Shown here: positions 18,106-26,751 of the stretch, in pieces
How the letters are laid out: each line of letters starts with the position of its first letter
Position numbering within the stretch: the stretch's first letter is position 1
Assembly (NCBI GenBank): GCA_947452985.1
Contig: CANGEU010000002.1
Location: forward strand, 1 to 64,000
Source: Micrococcales bacterium
Lineage (GTDB): Bacteria > Actinomycetota > Actinomycetes > Actinomycetales > Microbacteriaceae
Direction of reading: 5' to 3'
DNA length: 64,000 nt
The notes under the pieces: model-generated
Databases searched by the model: none
Seen by the model: only the letters and a program-made list of their open reading frames with translations
What the model was told of the DNA's origin: nothing
Position numbers and translations under genes: made by a program

Positions 18106-18116
18106 AACCTAAGGTT
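18106..18116. promoter_or_regulatory. candidate operator: 11-bp palindrome before second MerR gene
   Basis: AACCTAAGGTT is a perfect inverted repeat around a central base, 20 nt before the ATG of the MerR gene at 18137 and just upstream of its Shine-Dalgarno. It could be an autoregulatory site, but it is short and AT-rich palindromes of this size arise by chance. Confidence 0.3.
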
Positions 18117-18136
18117 GAAGGTGAAGGAGGAAAGTC

Positions 18137-18682
18137 ATGACCGACCAGGGATCATTTGAAATCGACGACGAGTCGGCAAACATGCTTTTCACCGACGGCT
18201 TACCTTCCAACGACCCAAACAGCGGGTACAGCGGTAACGCATCTGCTGCTGCAGCGGGTATCAGCTATCGCCAGTTGGATTACTGGGACCGAACCGCACT
18301 GGTTCAGCCATCAGTTCGCACCGCACACGGTTCTGGTTCGCAGCGTCTATATGCTTTCCGCGACATCCTGGTTTTGAAGCTGGTTAAGCGTTTGCTAGAC
18401 ACCGGTGTATCTCTGCAACAAATCCGAATTGCCATCAACCAGTTGCGCGACTCGGGCATCAATGACTTAGCCCGAACCACACTGATGTCAGACGGTGCCA
18501 AGGTTTACCTGTGCAACAGTGACGACGAAGTAATCGACCTACTTGGCCGTGGCCAGGGAGTCTTTGGAATCGCTGTAGGCCGTGTCCTTGAAGAAGTCGA
18601 AGCCACTCTGTCGACCATCACTCCAAGTTCGCTTGATGAAGTAGACGAACTTTCGGCACGTCGTCAGCGTAAAGCTATCTAA
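18137..18682 (+). CDS. MerR-family regulator (Rv1830-like)
   Basis: The 181-aa protein has a MerR helix-turn-helix near residues 35-100: ISYRQLDYWDRTALVQPS, then GSQRLYAFRDILVLKLVKRL and GVSLQQIRIAINQLR. The C-terminal part is short and lacks a known ligand domain. It has a strong AAGGAGGAAAG ribosome site. The position matches Rv1830, but the bifunctional nuclease (Rv1829) normally lying between the two regulators is absent. The stop TAA interlocks with the stop of the convergent ParA gene (4-bp overlap). Confidence 0.9.
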   Translation: MTDQGSFEIDDESANMLFTDGLPSNDPNSGYSGNASAAAAGISYRQLDYWDRTALVQPSVRTAHGSGSQRLYAFRDILVLKLVKRLLDTGVSLQQIRIAINQLRDSGINDLARTTLMSDGAKVYLCNSDDEVIDLLGRGQGVFGIAVGRVLEEVEATLSTITPSSLDEVDELSARRQRKAI

Positions 18683-19620
18683 TTCTGGTCTTCGCCTAGA
18701 CCGAGGATTCCCTCAACTGAAGTTTGCGCATCTTCGCTGGCTTCGACCTTCAAAACCTCATCCAGAGTTTGTCCTCTGAGCACGCGGTTCAGTCGCATCA
18801 CCTTGCGGTTATTCTTGCCAATTCGGCTAGGAGACTTCTGGCCAAGGGACTGTTGAACAAATTCAAGAATTCGATCGAAAACCTGAGAAATCTCTACAGC
18901 CGATTCACCAGGCCAGCCATGAATCGGGCGCCCGGCACCCTGAGCCTGCTGCAGGACAGTGCGCTCTTCCACAACCTGAGGCAGAATTCGGTTTCCATAC
19001 TTTTCCCGAAGCTCATTGACTCGGAAGTCACCTTCGGTTGACTGTGGGCGGAAGCGATTGATCAAGATACCAAGAGTTTCCAGACGTGGAGTTAGCCCCT
19101 TACGAAGTTCATCGAGAGCGTGTGTGGTGCGATCGGCTGCAACAACCGAGAACAGCGATGGCTCGGAAACAATCAATACCCGGTCGCTAGCCACCCACGC
19201 AGTGCGGGTTAGACCGTTGATTGAAGGAGGGGTATCAATAATCACTAGATCGTATTCGCGTTCAACCTTGGCAAGGGCAACTTCAAGCCGCCAAATTTCC
19301 TGAATAGTCGGTGACGGTGAGTCTTGGGCCTGGGTTTGAGGACTACCAACCATGACATCAATGGTTCCGGGGTGAAGTTTGGTCCAAGTACTAGATACGA
19401 TTGACCTATGCACAATGGAGTGCCGGGGGTTCTGTAGAACATCAGCAACCGTTTCACCGAATACTCCGATGGCGCCAAGTCCAGTGGTGGCATCACACTG
19501 TGGATCGAGATCTACCACCAAAGTGCGTAGACCTTGCGAGAACGCAGCGGATGCCAAACCCAAGGCAACCGTGGTCTTTCCTACGCCCCCTTTCAGGGAG
19601 CTGACGCTTAGAACATGCAC
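18679..19620 (-). CDS. ParA/Soj-family ATPase, orphan
   Basis: The 313-aa P-loop ATPase begins VLSVSSLKGGVGKTTVALGL (deviant Walker A), with Walker A' LVVDLDPQCDATTGLG and Walker B LVIIDTPPSINGL. A C-terminal tail of about 60 residues follows the ATPase core. There is no ParB gene nearby. It is transcribed against the MerR gene and diverges from pyruvate carboxylase. The start is GTG with no Shine-Dalgarno; a TAACCT box 7 nt upstream suggests a leaderless message. The cargo it positions is unknown. Confidence 0.9.
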   Translation of the reverse strand: MHVLSVSSLKGGVGKTTVALGLASAAFSQGLRTLVVDLDPQCDATTGLGAIGVFGETVADVLQNPRHSIVHRSIVSSTWTKLHPGTIDVMVGSPQTQAQDSPSPTIQEIWRLEVALAKVEREYDLVIIDTPPSINGLTRTAWVASDRVLIVSEPSLFSVVAADRTTHALDELRKGLTPRLETLGILINRFRPQSTEGDFRVNELREKYGNRILPQVVEERTVLQQAQGAGRPIHGWPGESAVEISQVFDRILEFVQQSLGQKSPSRIGKNNRKVMRLNRVLRGQTLDEVLKVEASEDAQTSVEGILGLGEDQN

Positions 19621-19627
19621 GTCTAAT

Positions 19628-19633
19628 AGGTTA
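19628..19633 (-). promoter_or_regulatory. candidate -10 (TAACCT) for leaderless ParA transcript
   Basis: On the minus strand TAACCT is followed by 7 nt and then the GTG start of the ParA gene. A TTTAGA segment 17 bp further upstream (19651-19656) could be a weak -35. No ribosome binding site is present. Confidence 0.5.
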
Positions 19634-19692
19634 CTCTCTTACTCAAGGCGTCTAAAACCCGTTGTTCGCTCCAACGCACTCTCGAGGTAGCA

Positions 19693-22600
19693 ATGTTCAA
19701 AAAGATCCTGGTCGCAAACCGAGGTGAAATCGCCATCCGCGCATTCCGCGCAGCCTACGAACTTGGCGCTCGAACCGTCGCCGTTTTCCCATACGAGGAT
19801 CGAAATTCAAGCCACCGACTAAAGGCCGATGAGGCCTACCAGATTGGCTCAGAGGGACACCCAGTCCGTGATTATCTAAATGTCGCCGAAATCATTCGCG
19901 TCGCCAAAGAGTCTGGCGCTGACGCCATTTACCCGGGCTACGGATTTCTTTCAGAAAACCCAGAGCTAGCCCAGGCTGCCGCGGAGAACGGCATCAAGTT
20001 CATTGGTCCAACCTCAGACATTCTGGAGATGGCTGGTAACAAGGTAAACGCCAAGGAAGCCGCCATTGCTGCTGGTGTACCGGTTCTTAAGTCTTCCATT
20101 CAATCTGCCGATGTCGACGTCCTAGTGCAAGAGGCCGAGAGCATTGGCTTCCCAATCTTCGTGAAGGCTGTTGCCGGCGGTGGCGGACGCGGAATGCGTC
20201 GAGTTGAAAAGCGTGAAGACCTCAAGGCAGCCTTGGGTGAGGCCAGCCGTGAGGCTGAGAGCGCCTTTGGCGACCCACGAGTATTCCTAGAGCAGGCAGT
20301 TCTTCGTCCTCGCCACATTGAGGTACAGATTCTTGCAGATGAACACGGCAACGTAGTTCACCTGTTTGAGCGCGACTGCTCAATCCAGCGACGCAATCAG
20401 AAGGTTGTTGAGATTGCCCCTGCGCCGCACATCACCCAGGAACTGCGCGAAGAGCTATACCGCGACGCAGTAGCGTTTGCCTCAAAGATTGGTTACCGAA
20501 ATGCCGGAACCGTTGAGTTCCTGATTGACACCGTTGGTGAGAATGCCGGAAAGCACGTGTTCATTGAGATGAACCCACGGATCCAGGTAGAGCACACCGT
20601 AACCGAAGAAATTACCGACATCGACCTAGTGCAGTCGCAGATGCGAATTGCAGCGGGGGAGAGCCTAAGCGACTTAGGTCTCACTCAAGACAAGATCACT
20701 ATGCACGGTTTTGCCGTCCAATGCCGTATCACCACCGAAAACCCGGCACTGGGCTTCAAGCCAGACTCGGGCAAGATCACTACTTATCGTTCACCGGGTG
20801 GAGCGGGTATTCGCCTGGACGGCGGAACCATCTCAGCCGGAAGCGAAGTTAGCCCACACTTCGACTCGCTACTCGTAAAACTTATTGCCAGAGGACGAGA
20901 CTTCCACTCGGCGGTTGTTCGAGCCGAGCGTGCGCTCGCGGAATTCCGTATTCGAGGCGTTTCCACAAACATTTCGTTCATGCAGGCGGTTTTGGCTGAC
21001 CCAACCTTCGCCAGTGGCGATCTTTCAACCTCCTTCATCGACGAGCGTCCGGAATTATTCACGCAGCACCCTTCACAGGACCGTGGAACCAAGATTCTGA
21101 CCTGGTTGGCAGATGTGACCGTGAACCAGCCATACGGTCCTCGTAACGGCCGTATTTCGCCGGCGCTAAAGTTGCCGAAAATCGATTTATCCAAGGCGCC
21201 AATTGATGGTTCTCGTCAGCAGCTACTGAAACTTGGTCCAGCCGAGTTCGCAAAGTCCCTACGTGCTCAGAATCACGTAGCGGTAACCGAAACAACTTTC
21301 CGCGACGCACACCAATCGCTTTTAGCCACTCGAGTACGCGGTCGCGATCTGGTTCAGGTGGCTCCTTACGTTGCCCGAATCACTCCGGAACTTTTCTCGG
21401 TTGAAGCTTGGGGAGGGGCAACCTACGACGTTGCCCTACGTTTCCTAGGCGAAGACCCTTGGCAGCGCCTGACCGCTTTGCGCGCAGCCATGCCAAACAT
21501 CTGTATTCAGATGCTCCTGCGCGGACGCAACACCGTTGGCTACACACCATACCCAACTGAGGTAACTGAAGCTTTCGTGGCTGAAGCCGCCGCCAGTGGT
21601 GTCGATATTTTCCGTATTTTTGATGCTCTGAACGATGTTTCACAGATGAAGCCAGCAATCGAAGCGGTATTGGCTACCGGCACGGCCGTGGCTGAAGTGG
21701 CCCTATGTTACTCGGGAGACCTACTAAACCCAGCCGAAGACCTGTACACGTTGGATTACTACCTAGGTCTAGCCGACGAAATTGTGGCTGCCGGTGCCCA
21801 CATCTTGGCGATCAAGGACATGGCAGGGCTTTTGCGCCCAGCTGCTGCCAAGAAGCTTGTGGCAGCTCTACGCGAACGATTTGACCTTCCGGTTCACCTT
21901 CACACCCACGACACCGCAGGTGGCCAGCTAGCGACCCTAATGGCGGCCATCGAGGTTGGAGTCGATGCTGTCGACGTGGCTTCGGCGCCTATGGCTGGAA
22001 CCACTAGTCAGCCATCCGCTTCCGCGCTAATTGCCGCATTGGCTAACACCGAGCGCGATTCCGGAATTACTTTGGATGCCATGACCGCGTTAGAGCCTTA
22101 TTGGGAATCGGTGCGTCGTGTTTATTCGCCATTCGAGTCGGGCCTACCAGGACCAACCGGACGCGTTTACAAGCACGAAATTCCTGGCGGTCAGCTATCC
22201 AACCTAAGACAACAGGCAATCGCTCTAGGCCTTGGAGACCAGTTCGAAAAGGTCGAAGACATGTATGCCGCGGCCAACGAAATCCTAGGCCGACCAACCA
22301 AGGTGACCCCGTCCTCCAAGGTTGTTGGTGATTTGGCACTTCACCTGGTTGCGGTAAATGCCGACCCGAAAGACTTCGCCGAAAACCCACAGAACTACGA
22401 CGTACCAGATTCGGTAGTTGGTTTCATGGCTGGCGAACTTGGCGACCTCCCTGGTGGCTGGCCTGAGCCATTCCGCACCAAGGTGTTGGCTGGAAAGAAC
22501 CTAAAGTTTGGAATTACTCCGCTCAGCGACGAAGACCTTTCCACTCTCAAGAGTGGAAGCTCAACCGAAATTCGTTCGGCGCTGAACCGCCTGCTGTTCC

Positions 22601-23100
22601 CAGCTCCCACCAAAGAGTTCTTGGCGAATCGCGCTGCCTACGGCAACCTTGATCAGGTCGACACGGTCGATTACCTGTACGGCTTGGAGCAAGGTCAAGA
22701 GCATGTCGTTGAAATTGCCAAAGGTGTTCAGCTATTTGTGGGGCTTGAAGCAATTGGCTCCCCAGATGCGCGCGGAAACCGCACCGTCATGGCGACCTTG
22801 AACGGTCAGCTACGCCCAATCGACATCCGCGACAAGAAAATTGCTGTGGATATTCCTCAGGCCGAAAAAGCGGACCCGAATAACCTCGGACAAATCGCGG
22901 CACCGTTCTCTGGAGCGGTTACCGTTACCACCGTTGAAGGCGCGCGCGTTGAGGTTGGCCAGCCAGTTGCCATCATTGAGGCTATGAAGATGGAAGCGAC
23001 CATTACGTCTACGGTTGCCGGTGTCGTTCGTCGAATTGCGATACCGAAAACCCAGGCTGTCGAGGCTGGGGACCTCATTCTTGTGGTGGAAACCGAATAG
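19693..23100 (+). CDS. pyc: Pyruvate carboxylase
   Basis: The 1135-aa biotin enzyme converts pyruvate plus bicarbonate to oxaloacetate. The biotin carboxylase domain (about 1-450) contains KILVANRGEIAIRAFRAA, the ATP-grasp glycine loop AVAGGGGRGMRRV and EMNPRIQVEHTVTEE. The carboxyltransferase domain (about 540-800) contains ETTFRDAHQSLLATRVR and the metal-binding HLHTHDTAGG. The biotinyl domain at the C-terminus has AMKMEA with biotinylated K1099. The length matches single-chain PYC. It has a GAGGT ribosome site. This is the main anaplerotic enzyme seen in the window. Confidence 0.98.
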   Translation: MFKKILVANRGEIAIRAFRAAYELGARTVAVFPYEDRNSSHRLKADEAYQIGSEGHPVRDYLNVAEIIRVAKESGADAIYPGYGFLSENPELAQAAAENGIKFIGPTSDILEMAGNKVNAKEAAIAAGVPVLKSSIQSADVDVLVQEAESIGFPIFVKAVAGGGGRGMRRVEKREDLKAALGEASREAESAFGDPRVFLEQAVLRPRHIEVQILADEHGNVVHLFERDCSIQRRNQKVVEIAPAPHITQELREELYRDAVAFASKIGYRNAGTVEFLIDTVGENAGKHVFIEMNPRIQVEHTVTEEITDIDLVQSQMRIAAGESLSDLGLTQDKITMHGFAVQCRITTENPALGFKPDSGKITTYRSPGGAGIRLDGGTISAGSEVSPHFDSLLVKLIARGRDFHSAVVRAERALAEFRIRGVSTNISFMQAVLADPTFASGDLSTSFIDERPELFTQHPSQDRGTKILTWLADVTVNQPYGPRNGRISPALKLPKIDLSKAPIDGSRQQLLKLGPAEFAKSLRAQNHVAVTETTFRDAHQSLLATRVRGRDLVQVAPYVARITPELFSVEAWGGATYDVALRFLGEDPWQRLTALRAAMPNICIQMLLRGRNTVGYTPYPTEVTEAFVAEAAASGVDIFRIFDALNDVSQMKPAIEAVLATGTAVAEVALCYSGDLLNPAEDLYTLDYYLGLADEIVAAGAHILAIKDMAGLLRPAAAKKLVAALRERFDLPVHLHTHDTAGGQLATLMAAIEVGVDAVDVASAPMAGTTSQPSASALIAALANTERDSGITLDAMTALEPYWESVRRVYSPFESGLPGPTGRVYKHEIPGGQLSNLRQQAIALGLGDQFEKVEDMYAAANEILGRPTKVTPSSKVVGDLALHLVAVNADPKDFAENPQNYDVPDSVVGFMAGELGDLPGGWPEPFRTKVLAGKNLKFGITPLSDEDLSTLKSGSSTEIRSALNRLLFPAPTKEFLANRAAYGNLDQVDTVDYLYGLEQGQEHVVEIAKGVQLFVGLEAIGSPDARGNRTVMATLNGQLRPIDIRDKKIAVDIPQAEKADPNNLGQIAAPFSGAVTVTTVEGARVEVGQPVAIIEAMKMEATITSTVAGVVRRIAIPKTQAVEAGDLILVVETE

Positions 23101-23116
23101 TTATTGCCTAAAAAGG

Positions 23117-23122
23117 TAGACT
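23117..23122 (+). promoter_or_regulatory. candidate -10 box (TAGACT) upstream of MinD-like ATPase gene
   Basis: TAGACT lies 31 nt before the GTG at 23154 in the 53-bp gap after pyc. The same hexamer occurs upstream of ctaC at 60114. No convincing -35 is visible. Confidence 0.35.
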
Positions 23123-23153
23123 GACAATCTAAGTTTTAGAGATTGGAGTTCTT

Positions 23154-24320
23154 GTGGCGTTTGGCGACAGGAAGAAAAACAAAGCGGAAGCTTCTGAAAA
23201 ATCGCATTCTCTAGCGGACTCTGCTGTTGACGTAGCCAGCGTAGACCTTGCACCAAGCACCTCGGCAATCGAAATTGTGCAAGAGCCTGCCACTCGTGAA
23301 CCAAGCACCGATACCGGACCAATTACTCGTCGCTCAAACTACACCCGTCGCGACCAACTCCGCGGTGACGTTTTCGATCAACCGGAACCAGCCGCGATGC
23401 TTACCGCTGACCGTCTCATCGATGTCAGTCCCCGCAATCGCCAGGCGCCTGAAGGCGGCCTTCGCAAATTCCTCTACTACGTTTCCCTAAAAACCATCAA
23501 CCTCGGTGACTCCCGCAAGGTTCGTGAGCGCAAAGCTCTTGACGCCCGCATCGGTGCAATGTTTGAGGGTGGTGCGAAGTTCGTACCAGTGCTAACTCGT
23601 AAGGGTGGCGTGGGAAAGACCACGGTCACTACCCTTCTGGGCATGGCCCTTTCGATTTCTCGCGAAGACCGAGTTATTGCTATCGACGCCAACCCAGACC
23701 GCGGAACTTTGTCTGAGCGAGTGAGTAAGTCAACTCGTTTCACTGTCCGCGACGTTGTTAACCGCGCTGCGGCTATTGATGGTTTCACCGAATTTTCAAC
23801 CATGGTCTCCAGAGACACCACTCGTCTCGATGTGCTTGCCTCAGACTCTGACCCAATGCTTTCTGAAGCTTTCGACGAAGGTGACTACAACGTGGTGGCC
23901 GACATGGCTGCACGTTACTACTCGGTTGTACTAACCGACTGTGGAACCGGTATCGTCCACTCGGTAATGCGACCAACTTTGCAACGTGCCAGCGGTTTAG
24001 TAATCGTCTCTGGTGGTTCGGTTGATGAGGCGCGTTTGGCTTCGGAGACTCTTACTTGGCTTGAGGCAAACGGTTATGGTGATCTAGTTCGCAACTCAAT
24101 CGTTGCCCTAAACACTGCCACCCAGGCGACCAACCTGGTGAAGATTGACGAAATCGAACAGCACTTCAAGACTCGTGTTCGCGACGTTGTTCGAATTCCT
24201 TACGACCCAGCGCTAGCCGCCGGTTCGGTCATCAAGTTTGATCAACTTCACCGTCACACTCGTGAAGCAGCACGTGAACTTGCCGCTTTGGTAGTTGACG
24301 GGCTCAACAACCCGATCTAG
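23154..24320 (+). CDS. MinD/ParA-like ATPase with disordered N-terminus
   Basis: The 388-aa protein has an N-terminal Ser/Glu/Arg-rich region of about 130 residues before a ParA/MinD-type ATPase core. Walker A is LTRKGGVGKTTVTTLLG, Walker A' is IAIDANPDRGTLSERV, and the switch region is LTDCGTGIVHSVMRP in place of the usual DTPPG-type sequence. This variant resembles, from memory, MinD-like ATPases of the EspI type associated with ESX secretion. No ESX genes are present here. GTG 23154 has GGAG 5 nt upstream. It is followed 2 nt later by def. Function unknown. Confidence 0.88.
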   Translation: MAFGDRKKNKAEASEKSHSLADSAVDVASVDLAPSTSAIEIVQEPATREPSTDTGPITRRSNYTRRDQLRGDVFDQPEPAAMLTADRLIDVSPRNRQAPEGGLRKFLYYVSLKTINLGDSRKVRERKALDARIGAMFEGGAKFVPVLTRKGGVGKTTVTTLLGMALSISREDRVIAIDANPDRGTLSERVSKSTRFTVRDVVNRAAAIDGFTEFSTMVSRDTTRLDVLASDSDPMLSEAFDEGDYNVVADMAARYYSVVLTDCGTGIVHSVMRPTLQRASGLVIVSGGSVDEARLASETLTWLEANGYGDLVRNSIVALNTATQATNLVKIDEIEQHFKTRVRDVVRIPYDPALAAGSVIKFDQLHRHTREAARELAALVVDGLNNPI

Positions 24321-24322
24321 CG

Positions 24323-24811
24323 ATGGTTCGTGAAATTCGTCTCTACGGAGACCCAGTGCTGCGCACCGAATGTTTAGAAATTTCGGAAATTACCGCAGGC
24401 ATTGAAGAACTAATTCAAGACCTCTTAGACACTACTCAACTTCCTGGCAGAGCCGGCGTTGCAGCACCTCAAATAGGTGTGAACCTGCGCGCCTTTAGCT
24501 ACAACGTTCATGGGGAACTGGGCTATCTGATCAATCCCAGAATTGTCGAGCTGAGCGGTGAACCCAGCGAGATTGATGAGGGTTGCCTTTCGGTGCCAGG
24601 GCTTTGGGAAAAGACTCTGCGATACCCAAACGCAGTTGCCGAGGGCATCAACCTCGAGGGGGAGACGATTCGTATCGCTGGCAGCGGTTTGTTAGCTCAA
24701 GCGCTTCAGCACGAATGCGACCACCTAGATGGAAAAGTGTATTTAGAACGACTCAGTCCAGAAGGACGCAAGGTCGCCATGAAGAAGCTTCGGGAAACCG
24801 ACTGGTTTTAG
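24323..24811 (+). CDS. def: Peptide deformylase
   Basis: The 162-aa metalloprotease removes the N-formyl group from nascent proteins. All three motifs are present: GRAGVAAPQIGV (motif 1), DEGCLSVPG with the metal-ligand Cys (motif 2), and QHECDHLDGK with two His ligands and the catalytic Glu (motif 3). It lies 2 nt after the MinD-like gene, and its TAG interlocks with the TAA of the convergent fadD. Confidence 0.96.
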   Translation: MVREIRLYGDPVLRTECLEISEITAGIEELIQDLLDTTQLPGRAGVAAPQIGVNLRAFSYNVHGELGYLINPRIVELSGEPSEIDEGCLSVPGLWEKTLRYPNAVAEGINLEGETIRIAGSGLLAQALQHECDHLDGKVYLERLSPEGRKVAMKKLRETDWF

Positions 24812-26637
24812 AAGTTGACTGCTCTGTCGATGTTGCCCTTGCCGTCGGCATAAAGCTCAGCAATTTCCTTCGCGAAATCTCTCGCAACAGCCTCTCGCTT
24901 GATCTTTAGGCTAGGAGTTAGATGCCCAGACGCCTCGGTAAGTTCGGCGTTTATGATCACAAATTTGCGGATTGATTCGGCAGTTGAGAAGTTTTTATTA
25001 ACCTGATCGATGGCCTTCTGAACTTCACTCAAAACCAGTGGGTCGTTGGCAGCTTTTTCAATTCCAAGAGATTCGTCGCCGCCGTGATTCTTGAGCCAGG
25101 TTGGCAACATTTCGGCGTCAAGCGACACAAGGGCGCTCACGAATGGCTTTTTGTCGCCAACGACTACTACTTGACCGATAAGGGGATGTGACCGCAGTGG
25201 GTCTTCTAGCCCCGCTGGAGCAACATTCTTGCCACCGGCAGTGACCAGTAATTCCTTTTTGCGACCGGTGATCGATAGGAAACCGTCATCGTCCAATTCA
25301 CCGATGTCGCCGGTGCGGAACCATTCGCCGTCAAATGCTTCGGCAGTTGCGGCAGGGTTTCTCCAATAGCCGCGCATAATGTTGTTGCCTCGAAGCAGGA
25401 TTTCGCCGTCGGCAGCGATTTTCACACCACAGCCTGGGAGAGTGCGACCAATCTTTCCAATCTTGATTTGGCTAGGTCGAGCGATCATGGCTGGAGCAGT
25501 GGTTTCAGTTAGTCCGTACCCCTCTAGCACGGTCAGGCCAATGCCAGCGAAGAAGTACCCAAGTCGAGCGCCTAGAGGCGCGCCACCGGAAATGGCATAG
25601 TGAAGTTTGCCGCCCATTGCAGCGCGGATCTTGCGATAAACCAAGACGTCGAAAAGCCTGTGTTGCAGAGCCTGACCCAAGCTAACTTTGCCGAATTCCT
25701 CACGCTTCTTGGCGTATTCGATTGCTGCTACTGCCGCCTTGCGGAAGATGTCGCCCTTGCCGCCCGCTTCTGCTTTTTGCTCAGCCGCGTTGTAAACCTT
25801 TTCAAAAACACGGGGGACTGCCAGCAAGAAATCAGGGTGGAAGGAAACCATTGCTGGTCCAACATCTTTAGCATCGGCTTTGTGACCAACCTTGATGCCA
25901 ACATGGATTGCCAAAACTTCGACAAATCGTGCAAAAACGTGGGCTAGCGGAAGGAACAATAGGGTGCTACGACCAGTTTGCAAAACTTCAGGAAGTTCTA
26001 ACATGGCGTTCTTGCTCAACTCAACGAAGCCGCGGTGAAGAAGTTCACAGCCCTTTGGTACGCCGGTAGTGCCTGAAGTGTAAATAATGGTAGCTAGGTC
26101 GTAGAGGCCAGCGCGGGTGCGTCGCTGTTCTAGGATTTCGTTATCGATGTCGTGTCCGCGCTGGGTAAGCAGCTCAACGACGCCCTGGTCCAGGCGCCAG
26201 ACTTGACGGGCCAAAGGAACCGAAGCCTTGATCGTCTCAAAGCGTTCCTGGTGCTCTTCAGTTTCAAGGAATACGGCAACCGAGTCGCTGTCGGAAAGAA
26301 TCCAATGCATCTGCGTTGGAGAAGAACTCTCGTAGATGGGAACGGAAATTGCACCGGCAAACCAGATAGCAAAGTCGATCAATGTCCATTCGTAGCGGGT
26401 TTTACTCATGATGGCCACGGCTTGTCCAGGTTGGATTCCAGAAGCAATCAAGCCCTTGGCTACCGCCATAACTTGCGCAAGGAACTCCTCCGCCAAAATG
26501 TCGTGCCAAGTTCCGTCGGACTGTTCGACGGCGAAGAGGGGAAGTTTGGGGTTCAACGCGACGCGATCGACGAGTAGGTCGGTGATATTTGAGGAATTAC
26601 CTGAGACCACTAGTGGATCGACATCGTAGGACTTCAT
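24808..26637 (-). CDS. Long-chain fatty-acid--CoA ligase (FadD15-like)
   Basis: The 609-aa AMP-forming acyl-CoA synthetase activates fatty acids. The P-loop-like motif IIYTSGTTGVPKGCELLH is followed by GYGLTETTAPAM and RTGDIGELDDDGFLSITGRK, then the hinge and a C-terminal catalytic lysine region. It is similar to actinobacterial FadD15, which also lies near the aroG-pknL region in M. tuberculosis. The ATG has AAGAAGG upstream. It diverges from glk across a 114-bp gap with a palindrome. Confidence 0.94.
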   Translation of the reverse strand: MKSYDVDPLVVSGNSSNITDLLVDRVALNPKLPLFAVEQSDGTWHDILAEEFLAQVMAVAKGLIASGIQPGQAVAIMSKTRYEWTLIDFAIWFAGAISVPIYESSSPTQMHWILSDSDSVAVFLETEEHQERFETIKASVPLARQVWRLDQGVVELLTQRGHDIDNEILEQRRTRAGLYDLATIIYTSGTTGVPKGCELLHRGFVELSKNAMLELPEVLQTGRSTLLFLPLAHVFARFVEVLAIHVGIKVGHKADAKDVGPAMVSFHPDFLLAVPRVFEKVYNAAEQKAEAGGKGDIFRKAAVAAIEYAKKREEFGKVSLGQALQHRLFDVLVYRKIRAAMGGKLHYAISGGAPLGARLGYFFAGIGLTVLEGYGLTETTAPAMIARPSQIKIGKIGRTLPGCGVKIAADGEILLRGNNIMRGYWRNPAATAEAFDGEWFRTGDIGELDDDGFLSITGRKKELLVTAGGKNVAPAGLEDPLRSHPLIGQVVVVGDKKPFVSALVSLDAEMLPTWLKNHGGDESLGIEKAANDPLVLSEVQKAIDQVNKNFSTAESIRKFVIINAELTEASGHLTPSLKIKREAVARDFAKEIAELYADGKGNIDRAVNF

Positions 26638-26682
26638 GAAACCTTCTTAGATTTGTGCTTCCTCAAACTCTACGACCTACAA

Positions 26683-26696
26683 CCCAATAAATTGGG
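26683..26696. promoter_or_regulatory. 14-bp palindrome in fadD-glk divergent region, candidate operator
   Basis: CCCAATAAATTGGG has perfect 6-bp arms around AA. It lies between two divergent start codons (45 nt from fadD and 55 nt from glk), a typical place for an operator controlling either gene. It is not followed by a T run, so it is unlikely to be a terminator. The binding protein is unknown. Confidence 0.4.
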
Positions 26697-26751
26697 CTTA
26701 AACTGGGAAGCCTGTAGTTCTTCAATCGAATCGTTATTTAAGGTTTAACCC

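Noticed and set aside
24323..24811. Possible selenium or frameshift event at the def-fadD junction
   Set aside because: Both frames end cleanly in a shared TTAG and both proteins have full-length conserved ends.
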